A DNA stretch of 64,000 nucleotides, taken from Ricinus communis. Its lineage: Eukaryota > Streptophyta > Magnoliopsida > Malpighiales > Euphorbiaceae. The notes under the pieces are model-generated. The model saw only the letters and a program-made list of their open reading frames with translations. It had not been told where the DNA came from and ran no database searches. Made by a program: the position numbers and the translations under genes. Below are positions 44,702-55,476 of the stretch, piece after piece (within the stretch, counting starts at the first letter, position 1; each line of letters begins with the position of its first letter). The DNA is taken from assembly GCF_019578655.1 (NCBI RefSeq), contig NC_063257.1, forward strand, positions 29,998,362 to 30,062,361. The letters run 5' to 3'.

Positions 44702-46582
44702 AATATTATGTATATATTGTATTTTAAGGCCTTTATATAGGACTTTGGAGTCTTCTTATCGTATTTAGAGTAGAATAAGACATACGGATAAAGTATATCT
44801 ATAAGGATATACTTTATTTTATAAGGATCGGTTTTCTTTATTAAGTATATCTCTTGTAGAGTCCAACCATGATTACTCTTACTTAAACTTGTAATCTGGC
44901 CTTATTTAGCTATGTAAGCTCTATGATCAATTATTAATACTTTTTTATTAAAATGATGATATTTGTTTATCCTAGGATCTATATCTTTCTAGATAATAAT
45001 ACTAAACTCGATTTTTAAATTAAAGAGCCAATCAAAACAAAGTCTATTTGTGTTGCTATATTTAGCTTTTCTGTCTTTTTCTTTTTAATATGTAGAGTAT
45101 CCAATAAAATTCCCTTTATCTCTTTGGACTTAGTGGTTCTTTTTAGTTAATTTTTTTGTCAGTAAAATCTTATTTACTTATATAAAAAATTTAATTATTT
45201 TTAGATTGTTAATTTATTATTCAAAGTTAAATACTATTTTCTTCTGAAGTTTGGTCTAATATATGAGTCGGTTATATATGTTTTTATTACATTAAAACCC
45301 TCTTCAATTTTAATAAAACTAACTATTATCCCTTTCATGTTATTCTAAGGACTAAACTGGTAATTTAAGATTACAATTTGATTATTAAATTTATTATCAA
45401 GTATTAAACTCGTCCAAAATTAATTTTATTATTAAATTAGAGTAAAATCTTATTTTTAGCATAAGTTAATTTTAATGTCTAATTCAAATAATAAATTTAA
45501 TATTCTTTTTCTTACTATAATTTTTTATTTTTAATACAATTTAATTCAAATAAATTTAAACATTTTAAAACTACTTATATTTACAATAATATTATTAAAT
45601 TACTACATAATTTAGTTTTAGTTATTAATATAAAATAAATATCTCTAATTAGAAAATATCATTCTATTGTTATTTTTATATATATCATAGTTAAATTATA
45701 TAAAAAATAAAAATTAAGTTAAACAATCATGTTTTAATCTAGTGAAATAATCTAGGCACTCAGTTGACAAATTCACTATTAATGATAAAATCATGATAAT
45801 CTTGTATGTTAAAATGAAACTTTTTATTAACCATTCAAATCAGATTAATACGAATTATTTTTTTATTTTTAATATAGTTTAATCTTAGTGTCTAATAAAA
45901 ATGATAACTTTAACTAGTTATTTTATTTAAGCATCTAAAATTAAATTATATAGTAATTTAATAATATCTAACAAAACATAAGTATTTTTAATACGTATAA
46001 GTTTTTTTAGGATTCAATTATGCTAAAAAATAAAAGATATAAATAAGTAAAATAATATTAAATTTATTATTTTAATTAAACACTAGAATTAACTTGTGTT
46101 AAAAATAAGATTTAATTCTAATTTGATAATTAAATTAATTTTAGACGAGTTTGATACTTGATATTAACTTTAAAAATCAAATTGTAATCTTAAATTACTA
46201 GTTTAGTCCTTAAACTAACACGGAAGAGAGTAATAGTTAGTTTTATTAAAACTGAATAGGGTTTTAATGTAAATAAAAATACAAGGACTAAACTCGAATC
46301 AATTTCAATCACTAATATAATCTTATAGTGCTGAAATAAACACTACCATGTTTGAATTGGCTGTGCTCATTTTCACTCTCAAATTGAGTGAAGCATGTCT
46401 TTAATTGATTTTAATCTTAAGAACCTTAACCGTATGTGAAAAAATATTAAATACAGGCTTCATTTTCTAATATTAGATTTTTTCACTTATATCTATTGCA
46501 CAGAAATATTAACTATTTGACTTATTATAATTATATATTTTTAAATTTAGTATCATAAACATTTATGATATTAACATAATCT

Positions 46583-47177
46583 TAAAACTCTTTTCTTATA
46601 GTAAATTCATGTGCTAATGAATCATCCAAATAATTATTTAAACTTCATAAGCTTTTTATGTTAAATTCATGTCAATTACCTCAAAATTATTGTTAATGAC
46701 CAATTGATAGGATCATTAAGTTAAAGATCGTACATTCTATGTGTAACTTATACTGATAACAACATATTAATATATAATTTTTTTATAATATACATATACT
46801 CTTTTTAAAAGGAAATAAACATTTTTATATTGTATTAAAATTATAATTTAATACTTCACATAGATATTACATACTACCATTACCTTTTTTAATTTCTTTA
46901 TTTTGTAATAATTATTTTAATATATAAATACAAATATAAACATAACATTGTATTCATTTTTATTGCATATGAATCTATAATCATTCATACAATTTTGAGA
47001 TTTAGATTGTATTTGTATAAAATAGGTAAGTTTATATAATTTTATAATTATATTTTATTAGTACATACTAGATAAATTAAGTAGCAATCGAGTGATAATT
47101 TAATTAGAGCGGTATTATTATCATTACTTCCTTCTTCTTCTTTTTATTATTATTATTATTATTATTATTTGAATTAT

Positions 47178-47222
<45 letters not shown>
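46583..47222. repeat. host segment h (complete) with unoccupied (AT)n site
   Basis: AT-rich host DNA without genes. 47025-47222 matches 1-198 and ends in an (AT)n run of about 21 units (about 47180-47222), directly followed by 'gatataatgaaaata' with no virus. It is the paralogous empty site for EPRV-A. Confidence 0.9.
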
Positions 47223-47226
<4 letters not shown>

Positions 47227-48695
47227 ATAATGAAAATATATATTTTTATCTCATTTAAATTTAATTATTTATTTTCAAGTGATATTAGCCAAGAGAGGCA
47301 AATATGGAGCAAAACACTAAAAAATGAGCTTGATAAGAAGTGTTTATGTCAAGACCCAAGACCAGATGCGTGGCTTGGATATTTTAATGGGCTAGCCAAA
47401 AATTACTATTCATATGGGAGAAATTTAATCTTTTTTGTTATTTAAGAATTTTTATTAATTAATTATTTATGGTATAATATTTAGTGGAGATAAAGATATC
47501 TATAATCTAACATATTAGATAGACTTATCTTGGGTATACTTATCTTTAGAAAGACATATATTGATAGAAGACTCTTTTATATATATCTCTGCAGATCTAG
47601 ATCTAAAAGAAAAGAAGAGAGATTTTTTCTATATTCTCTCTGCTACATAGAACAGAGATTTTTCCTATATGCTCTCTGCTATATCTCCCATCTGAATCTG
47701 TCCGTCATTCTTGTCTTTGCAATTTTCTCTACCAGTCTTCATCAAACATTTAATTTTAGATTTTTATTATTCTTTCAAGATCAAGAAGGCTTTCAAGAAG
47801 TGAAGAGTGAGGATCAATCATCTTTCTATGTTAAAGATATTTTAGATCTAGAGGGAACTTTTATTTTTAGTTTTATTTTCATGTTTTACTATTTAATTAC
47901 TATGACCATGGAATTAAATATGTTAGGCTTGTTTTCTTTAAGTATTTAGTTTAGTCTATTTACGTTGTATGTACATTATTAGCTTGAGTGATTGAAGGAA
48001 ACTGAGCATCATCATCTCATTCATTAGATTTGTGTTTATTGCTAAAACAAGAGGAATATTACGTATTGACTAGACTAGATATTGTATTTATCATATAGTT
48101 TATTAAAATAATCTCTTTTATATATTTACTTATTAGTTTATTATTTATTTACGAATTTATGATTCTCTCAAAATATATTTTAGAGCGTTTAAATTTAGTT
48201 TTACTGTTTTTGTGTTGATAATTAATCTTTATAATAAGTGAACTCATAGTTCCTTGAAAGATCGACCTCAAAGTTTTGCATGTCCTCGAACAAAATTAAA
48301 ACAACAAAGCAAAAGAAATAATTAGAAATCATATAAGAGCTATATCTTAAAACTTCACAAACTGCATAGGTCATTAGCATTAATGTTCTTTAAGCCATTA
48401 TACCCATCGAACTTATATTTACAATAATTTTAAATAAAATAAATCAAAGCTACCCAAATCTCTTTCCAGTAGTCCATAATATTCTTAGTATATTCTTTAA
48501 AAAATCTTGTAACTACACGATCAAGACATGCATAATTCATTCATCAACTAATCCTCTTTACTACTACAAATCAGGTAGCAAACTAGGATCTTGCTTCTTT
48601 TCTTTTTTTCCTATTCTTTCTTATTATTTTATTATTTTAAAGAGTGAACGCATTTGCTGCTTTTTTCTTCTCACTTTGAGCAATGCTTCTTGTCA
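47223..48695. repeat. host unit, copy 3 (partial)
   Basis: Matches 7693-9287 and 33108-34700, with more differences than those two show to each other, and lacks about 150 bp in the middle (near 47980). It ends at 48695, where unrelated Gypsy sequence begins. Confidence 0.88.
47273..47445 (+). pseudogene. exon-like open stretch, family unknown
   Basis: After a polypyrimidine/'ttttcaag' acceptor-like string the frame reads SDISQERQIWSKTLKNELDK, then a Cys-x-Cys and the block RPDAWLGYFNGLAKNYYSYG, about 52 residues in ordinary-looking codons, then AT-rich sequence with a stop at 47443. Composition and residue use look like a real exon rather than random AT-rich translation. Copies 1 and 2 carry frameshifts. 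I cannot name the family; it may be a captured or orphaned exon. Confidence 0.4.
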
Positions 48696-49330
48696 CGTGT
48701 GTTTATGGATTTTTTCCACCGCATGCTTACATATCAACTCAATTTATTTTTCTCCTTTTTGCTTAAACCTGAATTTAGGACTAGGTTAAAAGAATTGCAT
48801 CCAAATAAATCACAGTCTTAAATCATTTTAAAAAAAAAACTTCTCAAGAATTATTATTTCAATCAATTACCAAAAATCAAGTAAAGTTAATCCATTTTAA
48901 AAGAAATTGCTGATAACAAAAGCCATATGGTATTTATTAAAATCTAAGTCCATCTAAAAATCCATGTAGCAAGTGATATTCTAATCAATAGCCAAAGTAT
49001 AACTCAAAATTGCATGCTACACGTGACATATTTTTTAATTCAATAAGAAAAACTAAGCATTCCTAAAAAAATAAAAAATAAAATACAAATCAATCAATAA
49101 AATCTTCTCCCCACACTTAAATCTTATATTGTCTCTAATATGAGGCATAAAGTCACAAAAGAAATAAAAGTAAAGAATATGTAAAATTTAAACAGTTAGG
49201 AAAAGAAAGATTAAATCTAGTTATCCTTGGGTTGCCCCAAGCAGCGCCTTTTATCAATATTGTTGGCCCGACACAGTTATAATCCTCACACCTTGTAAAT
49301 AGAATCTTCCAACTTTCTTTTTTTCATTTG
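48696..49330 (-). other. Athila/Tat-like element, region downstream of pol
   Basis: Non-coding. It includes 'cttctccccacactta' (about 49105-49120), which on the minus strand is a purine-rich tract. No coding sequence is seen. The left edge is a breakpoint with host unit copy 3. Confidence 0.6.
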
Positions 49331-49335
49331 TGCAT

Positions 49336-49680
49336 TCATAAAAAACTTTCATAAAATGGCTTGAGTCTATACTCGTTGACCTTGAACACTTTATTAGTTC
49401 CTAAGCTTCTAATCTCAATTGCACCATAAGCAAACACATTAGTAATAACAAAAGGTCCAATCCAATGAGAATGCAACTTACCGGACGTTAGCTTCAATTG
49501 TGAGTTATATAATAAAACTTTTTGCCCAATTATAAATTCTTTCCTCACAATCATCTTATCATAAAATGTCTTGGTTTTCTCTTTCTTTACCACTTCTATC
49601 ATTCTTTCCTCATAATCATCTTATCATAAAATGCCTTGGTTTTCTCTTTCTTTACCACTTCTATCATCTGAGAACTCAAT
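49336..49680 (-). pseudogene. integrase C-terminus of Athila/Tat-like element
   Basis: Minus-strand frame with KTFYDKMIVRKEF, GQKVLLYNSQLKL, then SHWIGPFVITNVF and FKVNEYRLKPFYE, the typical C-terminal domain of plant Gypsy integrases. It is directly joined upstream to MIEVVKKE, which belongs near the start of RT, so a deletion of several kilobases lies at about 49585-49600. Confidence 0.8.
49541..49670. repeat. 65-bp tandem duplication
   Basis: Copies at 49541-49605 and 49606-49670 with about two differences, lying across the RT/integrase deletion joint. Confidence 0.85.
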
Positions 49681-51470
49681 CTCCTTTGAGACTCAATGCT
49701 AGCTTTAGATCCCTCCTCCAAAAGAATCTTATGCATGCAAATAGAGGGTCTAATGCCTTATATGTTGGCTATAGTCCAACCAATAGCTCTCTTGCGATTA
49801 CAAAGCTCTGTAATTATCATCTCTTCTTGTAAATATATCAACTTGTTTGAAATAATGATTGAAAGTGTATTATTTTCTCCTAACTGCATGTACTTCAAAT
49901 GACCTAGTAAAGGTTTCAATTTTACTTTTGGTGCCTGCACCACAGCAGGCAATAACTTTTGATGAGAAGATGGTATATCAAATTTCTTAACTTCATACCT
50001 CTTTGGAGCTAATAGCAATGACTGCAAAGCCATAATTGCTTCTTCTACTTCAAGACTTAGCTCTAATTCATTCTCAATTTGCATCAAACTTTAGTTAAGC
50101 ACCACTTTAAGCTCATCTTTTTCATTCAAATCAAAAGTATATTGCACCAACTCATCAATAACATCAATAGAATAAACTGTTAGATCTTCTGCAGGATATT
50201 TCATAGCATCAAAGTTATTAAATTTAACAATGTCGCTATCAAATTCCATTGTGAGTGTTCCATGTTCCACATCAATCTTTATTTTAGCTTTAATGAGGAA
50301 AGGTCATCCTAATAAGATTGGTGCTGAACTAGATGAACTAATGTCTCCTATTCTAAAAATATAGAAATAAACTAAGAAGACTAATTCATTAACTTGCACT
50401 AAAACTTCCTCAACCATCGCTTCAGGGTATATGCATTAGAATGGTGAGCTAATTGAATAATCACTTTTGTTTTTTTTTTCAAAGGATCCAAGTTCATAGA
50501 TGCATAAATAGAATATGGCATAACATTAATTGATGCACCTAAATTTAGCATGGAAAATTTAATTTGGATGTTACCAATAGTACAAGGGATAGTAAGCATA
50601 CTTGGATCCTTACACTTCTTAGGTAATTTTCTTTTGAATAACGACAGACACATTTTCTCCCACATTGACTTTCTTATTACCCTTCAATCTTCTTTTGTTA
50701 GTGCATAAAGCCTCGAGGAACTTTTCATACCTTAGGATTTGCTTAATTGCATCAACCAAAGGTATATTCACTTCTACTTTCCTAAAGGTTTTAAGAATTT
50801 TAAAATCTCTCTTTCTTCTTTTGATTAGCTAATCTACTAGAAAAAGGAGGCACAATAGAGTTAGAAGAAGAATTATTAAGGTTTTGGGAATGTACTCCAT
50901 CATCTACGTTCATGATATCAGAGCAAGGGCTTCGCTTCGAAGCGACGTTTTCAACAATGCTCTCCTCTTTTTCTTGGCTCTTCTTACATGCATCATACGT
51001 GATTTTTTCTTTATTTCTCTTACACTTCTTAATGTAATGGCACTTGCACTCTCTTTAGAATTCATTATTGTTTGAGATGGTAACTTTCTCAAACTTTTAG
51101 CTTCAAGTCTACTCATTATAGTTGCAAACAGACTAATTTGTGTATTTAAATTTTGTATGCATGTCTTTATTTCTAGTAAAAAATTATATAGTGTTTTTAG
51201 CAAGAGCTTTCACAGTAGCATTTGATGACATACCTGAATTTGGAGCTTGAGTTGCTTGAGAATGTTTAGCTTAGATAGGAGGTTGATATCGCCTTTGACT
51301 AGCTTGATTCCTATAACTTAAGTTAGAATGATCTCTCCATCTTGGGTTGTACGTATTGGAGTAGGGGTCATATCAACATTGTGGTTATCGTAGAAAATTG
51401 CCTATTACATTAGCTTGTTGCACAACTTCATCTTCTCACAAAGTTGCATTAGCTTGTTGCACAACTTCAT
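49681..51470 (-). pseudogene. protease and flanking regions of Athila/Tat-like element
   Basis: Minus strand. 50910-51203 contains the post-gag SAITLRS block. 50399-50665 contains the protease (CTIGNIQIKFSMLNLGASIN, with Asn-Leu-Gly in place of the usual Asp-Leu/Ser/Thr-Gly). 49758-50087 is the linker leading to RT (KLKPLLGHLKYMQLG … AIGWTIANI). The frame is broken in many places. Confidence 0.75.
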
Positions 51471-51485
51471 CTTCTCACAAAGTTG
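51408..51485. repeat. 39-bp tandem duplication
   Basis: Two exact 39-bp copies at 51408-51446 and 51447-51485, next to the zinc-knuckle coding part of the Athila/Tat-like gag. Confidence 0.9.
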
Positions 51486-51643
51486 GACATGCATCAGTAT
51501 AATGTCCCGGGACATCACATATCCCACATACCTTTACTGCGGCTTGTACATTACCTATAACCATTTGTCTAACCAAAGTAGTTAATTTTGAAATTTGATG
51601 TGCAAGGTTAGATGAACTTACCTCATTCACCTTCTTAGGTTTA
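51475..51643 (-). pseudogene. gag zinc knuckle of Athila/Tat-like element
   Basis: Minus-strand frame SSNLAHQISKLTTLVRQM followed by CGICDVPGHYTDAC, a C-x2-C-x4-H-x4-C zinc knuckle. It is the continuation of gag at 58114-58751, separated by the nested CRM-like element. Confidence 0.8.
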
Positions 51644-51648
51644 TGATC

Positions 51649-52584
51649 TGATGCAACCAAGGATGCATCTAAGTCAACTAGTTTGGACCCACTAGCCTAT
51701 GAAGGACCAATGATACGAGCAAGGAGTAAGAAGTTCAAGCAAGCTTTAAATTCTTACTTGGAGCATGCTTTGAAGATGGCTAATGATGGTGTTTTTTATG
51801 ATGATGATAAAGCCTTGAAGATAGTAACATTAATTGCTACTAATGAAGCTTAGCTTCTAGTCATGGAACAAGGTCAAGGTCAAAGGTCAAAGTTAACAAG
51901 TCTTCCTAGGGTTTCTAGAAGCATGGGATGTCTCACCTAACCCTAGGAGGCAGCCGCCACTTATGCTTCTAGAAGGAGGCAGCCACATATCTCTTTACAA
52001 GATAGAGATTAGATAGAATTATTTGTTTCCTTATTGTTTATCTTAATTAGGGAGTTTTATTCTAGATTGGTTTATCTCCTAAAATTCTAAAGGAGGCAGC
52101 CGCACATTAGGAGTCTTTTAGGGTTTGATTTTTTATTACTTATCTCTTAGTCCTTTTTAGGGTTAGAATCATTTCAAGACTCTATAAATAGAGCTATGTA
52201 TTTCGGCTAAAGGCATTAGATCAATACATCATTTTGAATGAAGTTAATTTTTCTTGAGTTGTTAACTCTTGAATTTCTTGAGATTAAATTAACTTGTTGA
52301 ATTTAGTTTCACATCTACATATTTGATTAATCAATTAACTTTTCATTAGTTTCTTGGGTTGTTTGAACATTCTTCATCTATTTATAACTAAAGGGCTTAG
52401 TAGTTCTATTGCTAAGTTTGTTAGTTCCATAATCAATTGCAAACTTTCAAGTTAGATCTTGGGGCGACAATTCAAACTTATTGGTAAGGGTGCTTCCTCT
52501 TAAATAAGGAGAGCGTTTATCAGTTTGAGTTTCTCACCATTTCTCATCTTGGTGTTTGAACGTATCCGGTTCGAGTTTGTCTCA
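51649..52584 (+). repeat. CRM-like 5' LTR
   Basis: 936 bp. It contains the duplicated polyprotein end (51649-51853), a TATA-like 'ctctataaatagagc' (about 52180-52194) and repeated 'ggaggcagccgc' blocks. Confidence 0.93.
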
Positions 52585-52586
52585 TT

Positions 52587-52599
52587 TGGTATTAGAGCC
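52587..52599 (+). promoter_or_regulatory. CRM-like primer-binding site
   Basis: TGGTATTAGAGCC, initiator-Met-tRNA type with one change, two bases after the LTR. Confidence 0.88.
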
Positions 52600-53233
52600 A
52601 AACTTGTAAGATTGGTTTACTTTCTTTTCAATTAAGGGTTTGTTTTCTATTTCATCTTGATTTCTGTTCGCATTATTAAAAAATAAGTATACTATCTTCA
52701 TTGCTGCCCGCATGCCAAGGCAGATTTAAAAAAAAAAAAAAGGAAAGGAACAGAAAACTAACCCTAATCGTTTGTGTTGGGTAGTTCTTGAAGAATTGAT
52801 TCTTGATTGATTCATTCTGCAATTCTTTTATTTTTTAAATTGAATGGAGCTATTCTTCATTCTTGAAATTCTAATTTGAGTAATTTTTTTTTTGTTTTCT
52901 CTTAATAAGCTTTTCTTTTGGGTTAATTGAGTCTTGTTCAATTAGTTGTAAGCTTGTTTTGTTCACACGCTTATAATTTATTTTATTGATTCACGAGTGT
53001 TCTATTGAATTTCAGAATTAATAAATGTTAAGAGGTTGTGAAAAACTTATTTTTATGATTACTAGAATAATTTGATTTAATTTCTATAAGGAATTCAATT
53101 CTTTATGAGTGAAACACGTGAGGGAGTGATCTTTTCTTGTTTTGCCTTTGACTATAAGAAGCCTCCAAAGTATAACACTTGATCAAGTCTTTGTTCTTTT
53201 TTTTATTTTCTTTTCTAGTCTTTTGGGTTAACC
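52600..53233 (+). other. CRM-like 5' leader
   Basis: Untranslated region between primer site and gag ATG, T-rich, with a long A-run near 52728-52741. No coding sequence seen. Confidence 0.7.
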
Positions 53234-54180
53234 ATGTCATCTGAACAACCATTGACTTTGGAAAATTTAGCTTCTACATTAAGAGATGTACTAGAACATA
53301 TGCAAAGACAATTTTAAAAATAAGATGACAAATTAACTAAGTTATTGAATGATATGCCTAAAACGTCTAAAGGGAACAGTTTTGATAATGACCTAGAAAG
53401 TGAGTCTAAAGGGTCTAGACATAGTCTCCAACCCAAAATTGACACCAATTTGGGTAGTATTAAGATGAAAATACCATCTTTTCATGGTAAGAGTGATCCT
53501 AAAGCTTATTTAGAGTAGGAAAAGAAGGTCGAAAGGGTTTTTGAATATCATAACTATAGTGAGTCTAAGAAGGTTAAACTTACGGTAGTTGAATTTTGTG
53601 ATTATGATGCCATTTAGTGGGATCAATTGGTGAGTAGTCGTAGGCGTTATGGGGAACCCGAAGTTGGTTCATGGGATGAGGTTAAATGCATTATACGTAA
53701 AAGGTTTGTGCCATCGCACTACCAAAGGGATTTGTACAACAAGTTACAAAATTTAGTACAAGGTAGTAAGAGTGTTGAGGAGTATTGGCAATCTATAGAG
53801 ACAGCTATGATTAGAGCCAATATAGATGAGGATAGGGAAGCCACAATGGCAAGATTTCTGCATGGTTTGAATAGTGATATTGCTAACATAATTGAATTGC
53901 AGCATTATATAGAGATGGAGGTAATGTTGCACATGGCCGTAAAGGTGGAAAAATAATTGAAAACCAAGAGCAGAAGTGCTGCCTCTAGCTCAAAATGGAG
54001 TAACACATGGAAATAGAACAACCAGCCCCCTAACAAGGGTCGTGAGGCATTAAAAGACATCAAGGCAGCCCCTAAACTTGATGTTAACACTAAGCCAACG
54101 ACACAAGGTGACCTCAAATCAAAGAAAGTGAATGCTTCAAGTGTTTGGGGTATGGGCATATATCTTCCCAATGTCCAAAA
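53234..54180 (+). pseudogene. CRM-like gag
   Basis: ATG at 53234 (MSSEQPLTLENLAS). It is followed by the Gypsy gag core (IKMKIPSFHGKSDPKAYLE … RFVPSHYQRDLYNKLQNL). The zinc knuckle CFKCLGYGHISSQC (54132-54173) lies in another frame than the core, so there is a frameshift between about 53960 and 54130. Several in-frame stops occur (for example near 53318, 53517 and 53615). Confidence 0.9.
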
Positions 54181-54760
54181 AAGCAAACCATGGCAATTCG
54201 AAGTGGTGAAGTGGTCTTTGAGAGTAGTGAAGAATCCGAACCTAGTGAGGAGGATTACCTAGACACGCCTGAGATGGAGGATTGTGATGATGTGCAATTG
54301 GGTGAGGTTAGTAATGTACTTGTAACCTTTAGAACTCTTAATTTACAACCTGTTGATGATGATGCTCAAAGGGAAAACATATTCCATACTACATGTAAAG
54401 TACAAAACTATGATGCTAATTGTAGTTTAATCATTGATGGGGGTAGTTGTACTAATGTAGCAAGTGCTATAATGGTTGATAAACTTAAACTGCCAACTAT
54501 TAAGCACCCTAAGCCATACACCTTGCAATGGCTTGATGATCAAAGTGGAATTAGAGTTACTAAGAAAGTATGAAAGAAGTATCATGATGAGGTACTATGT
54601 GATGTTGTTCCCATACAAGCATGTCATATGTTGCTAGGTAGACCATGGTTATATGATAGATCTGTAATTCATAATGGTCGAACCAATACTTATTCTCTTA
54701 TAATGGATAGAAAACCGTATGTTTTGGCACCATTGAGTCCTAAAGAAGTTTGTAAATTAC
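54181..54760 (+). pseudogene. CRM-like protease
   Basis: CSLIIDGGSCTNVAS (54424-54468) with the Asp-Gly-Gly active-site form usual for this lineage, then LQWLDD and CHMLLGRPWLYDR. One stop at 54571-54573. Confidence 0.88.
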
Positions 54761-55476
54761 AAGAAGTTGTAAAGGACCGAATGGAAGCATATGAGAAAGG
54801 AAAACGAAAGTGTGAGAGTGCACATGAAAAAGAAAAGGTGCACAAGCAAAAGGTGAGTTGTGTGGAAAATAATGAGGGGCGAGAGCAAAGAGTGGTAAAA
54901 GGAGAGTTCATTGAGGGTTTGTGCAAGAATGTGAGCAAAAGAATAAGTAAGGCGCAAGAAAAAGTGAGTTTCTTAGTTAGAGAGCGAGATATGAGAAAGG
55001 CTTTGAGTGAAAATAGGCAAGTACTTGTACATATGTACAAGGAGACTTTATTTAACACTAATAACCATGTTTTGCGTGCGTGTATTGGAAAATTTATGGT
55101 AGTATACTTTGATGATATTCTGATTTATAGTAAGAGGTTGAATGAGCATGTCGAACATGTTCGAATGGTGTTGATGGTTTTGCATGAGAATTCTTTATAT
55201 GCTAACCTTACTAAGTGTGATTTTTGCACAAACAAACTTGTGTTTCTTGGTTTTATTGTTAGTGCAAATGGAATTCAGGTTGATGAAGACAAGGTGAAAG
55301 CAATTAAGGAGTGGCCAACACCAAAGAATGTTAGTGACTTGAGAAGCTTTCATGGGCTTGCAAGCTTTTATAGGAGGTTTGTCAAGGACTTCAGTACTCT
55401 TGCCGCACCACTCAACGAGCTTGTAAAGAAGAACGTGAATTTTCATTGGGAAGAACAACAAAAAAAAAGCATTTAA
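54761..55476 (+). pseudogene. CRM-like reverse transcriptase, N-terminal part deleted
   Basis: A Lys/Glu-rich linker runs to FNTNNHVLRACIG (about 55048-55090) and jumps directly into the second half of RT: VVYFDDILIYS (YFDD at 55105-55116), LVFLGFIVS, FHGLASFYRRFV. The palm and fingers motifs that should precede YFDD are missing, a loss of roughly 0.6 kb or more. The frame changes in an A-run at 55458-55468. Confidence 0.9.

Larger units (their letters stand above)
39731..44706 (+). mobile_element. Ty1/Copia LTR retrotransposon, Tork/Tnt1-like, defective
   Basis: Complete element at 39736-44701, flanked by a 5-bp duplication AATAT (39731-39735, 44702-44706). Domain order is gag, protease, integrase, RT, RNase H, the Copia order. 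The empty site is visible in X copy 2 near 29180. The LTRs differ at about 25 of 425 positions by eye. It has stops after protease, before integrase, in RT and before RNase H, and two deletions in RT, so it is not autonomous. The lineage assignment is an impression from gag and integrase style. Confidence 0.95.
39490..46582. repeat. host segment X, copy 3 (split by Copia)
   Basis: X homology covers 39490-39735 and 44702-46582; the Copia element lies between. It includes the second copy of the fold-back (about 45260-46300). Small indels distinguish it from 28944-31052. Confidence 0.88.
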
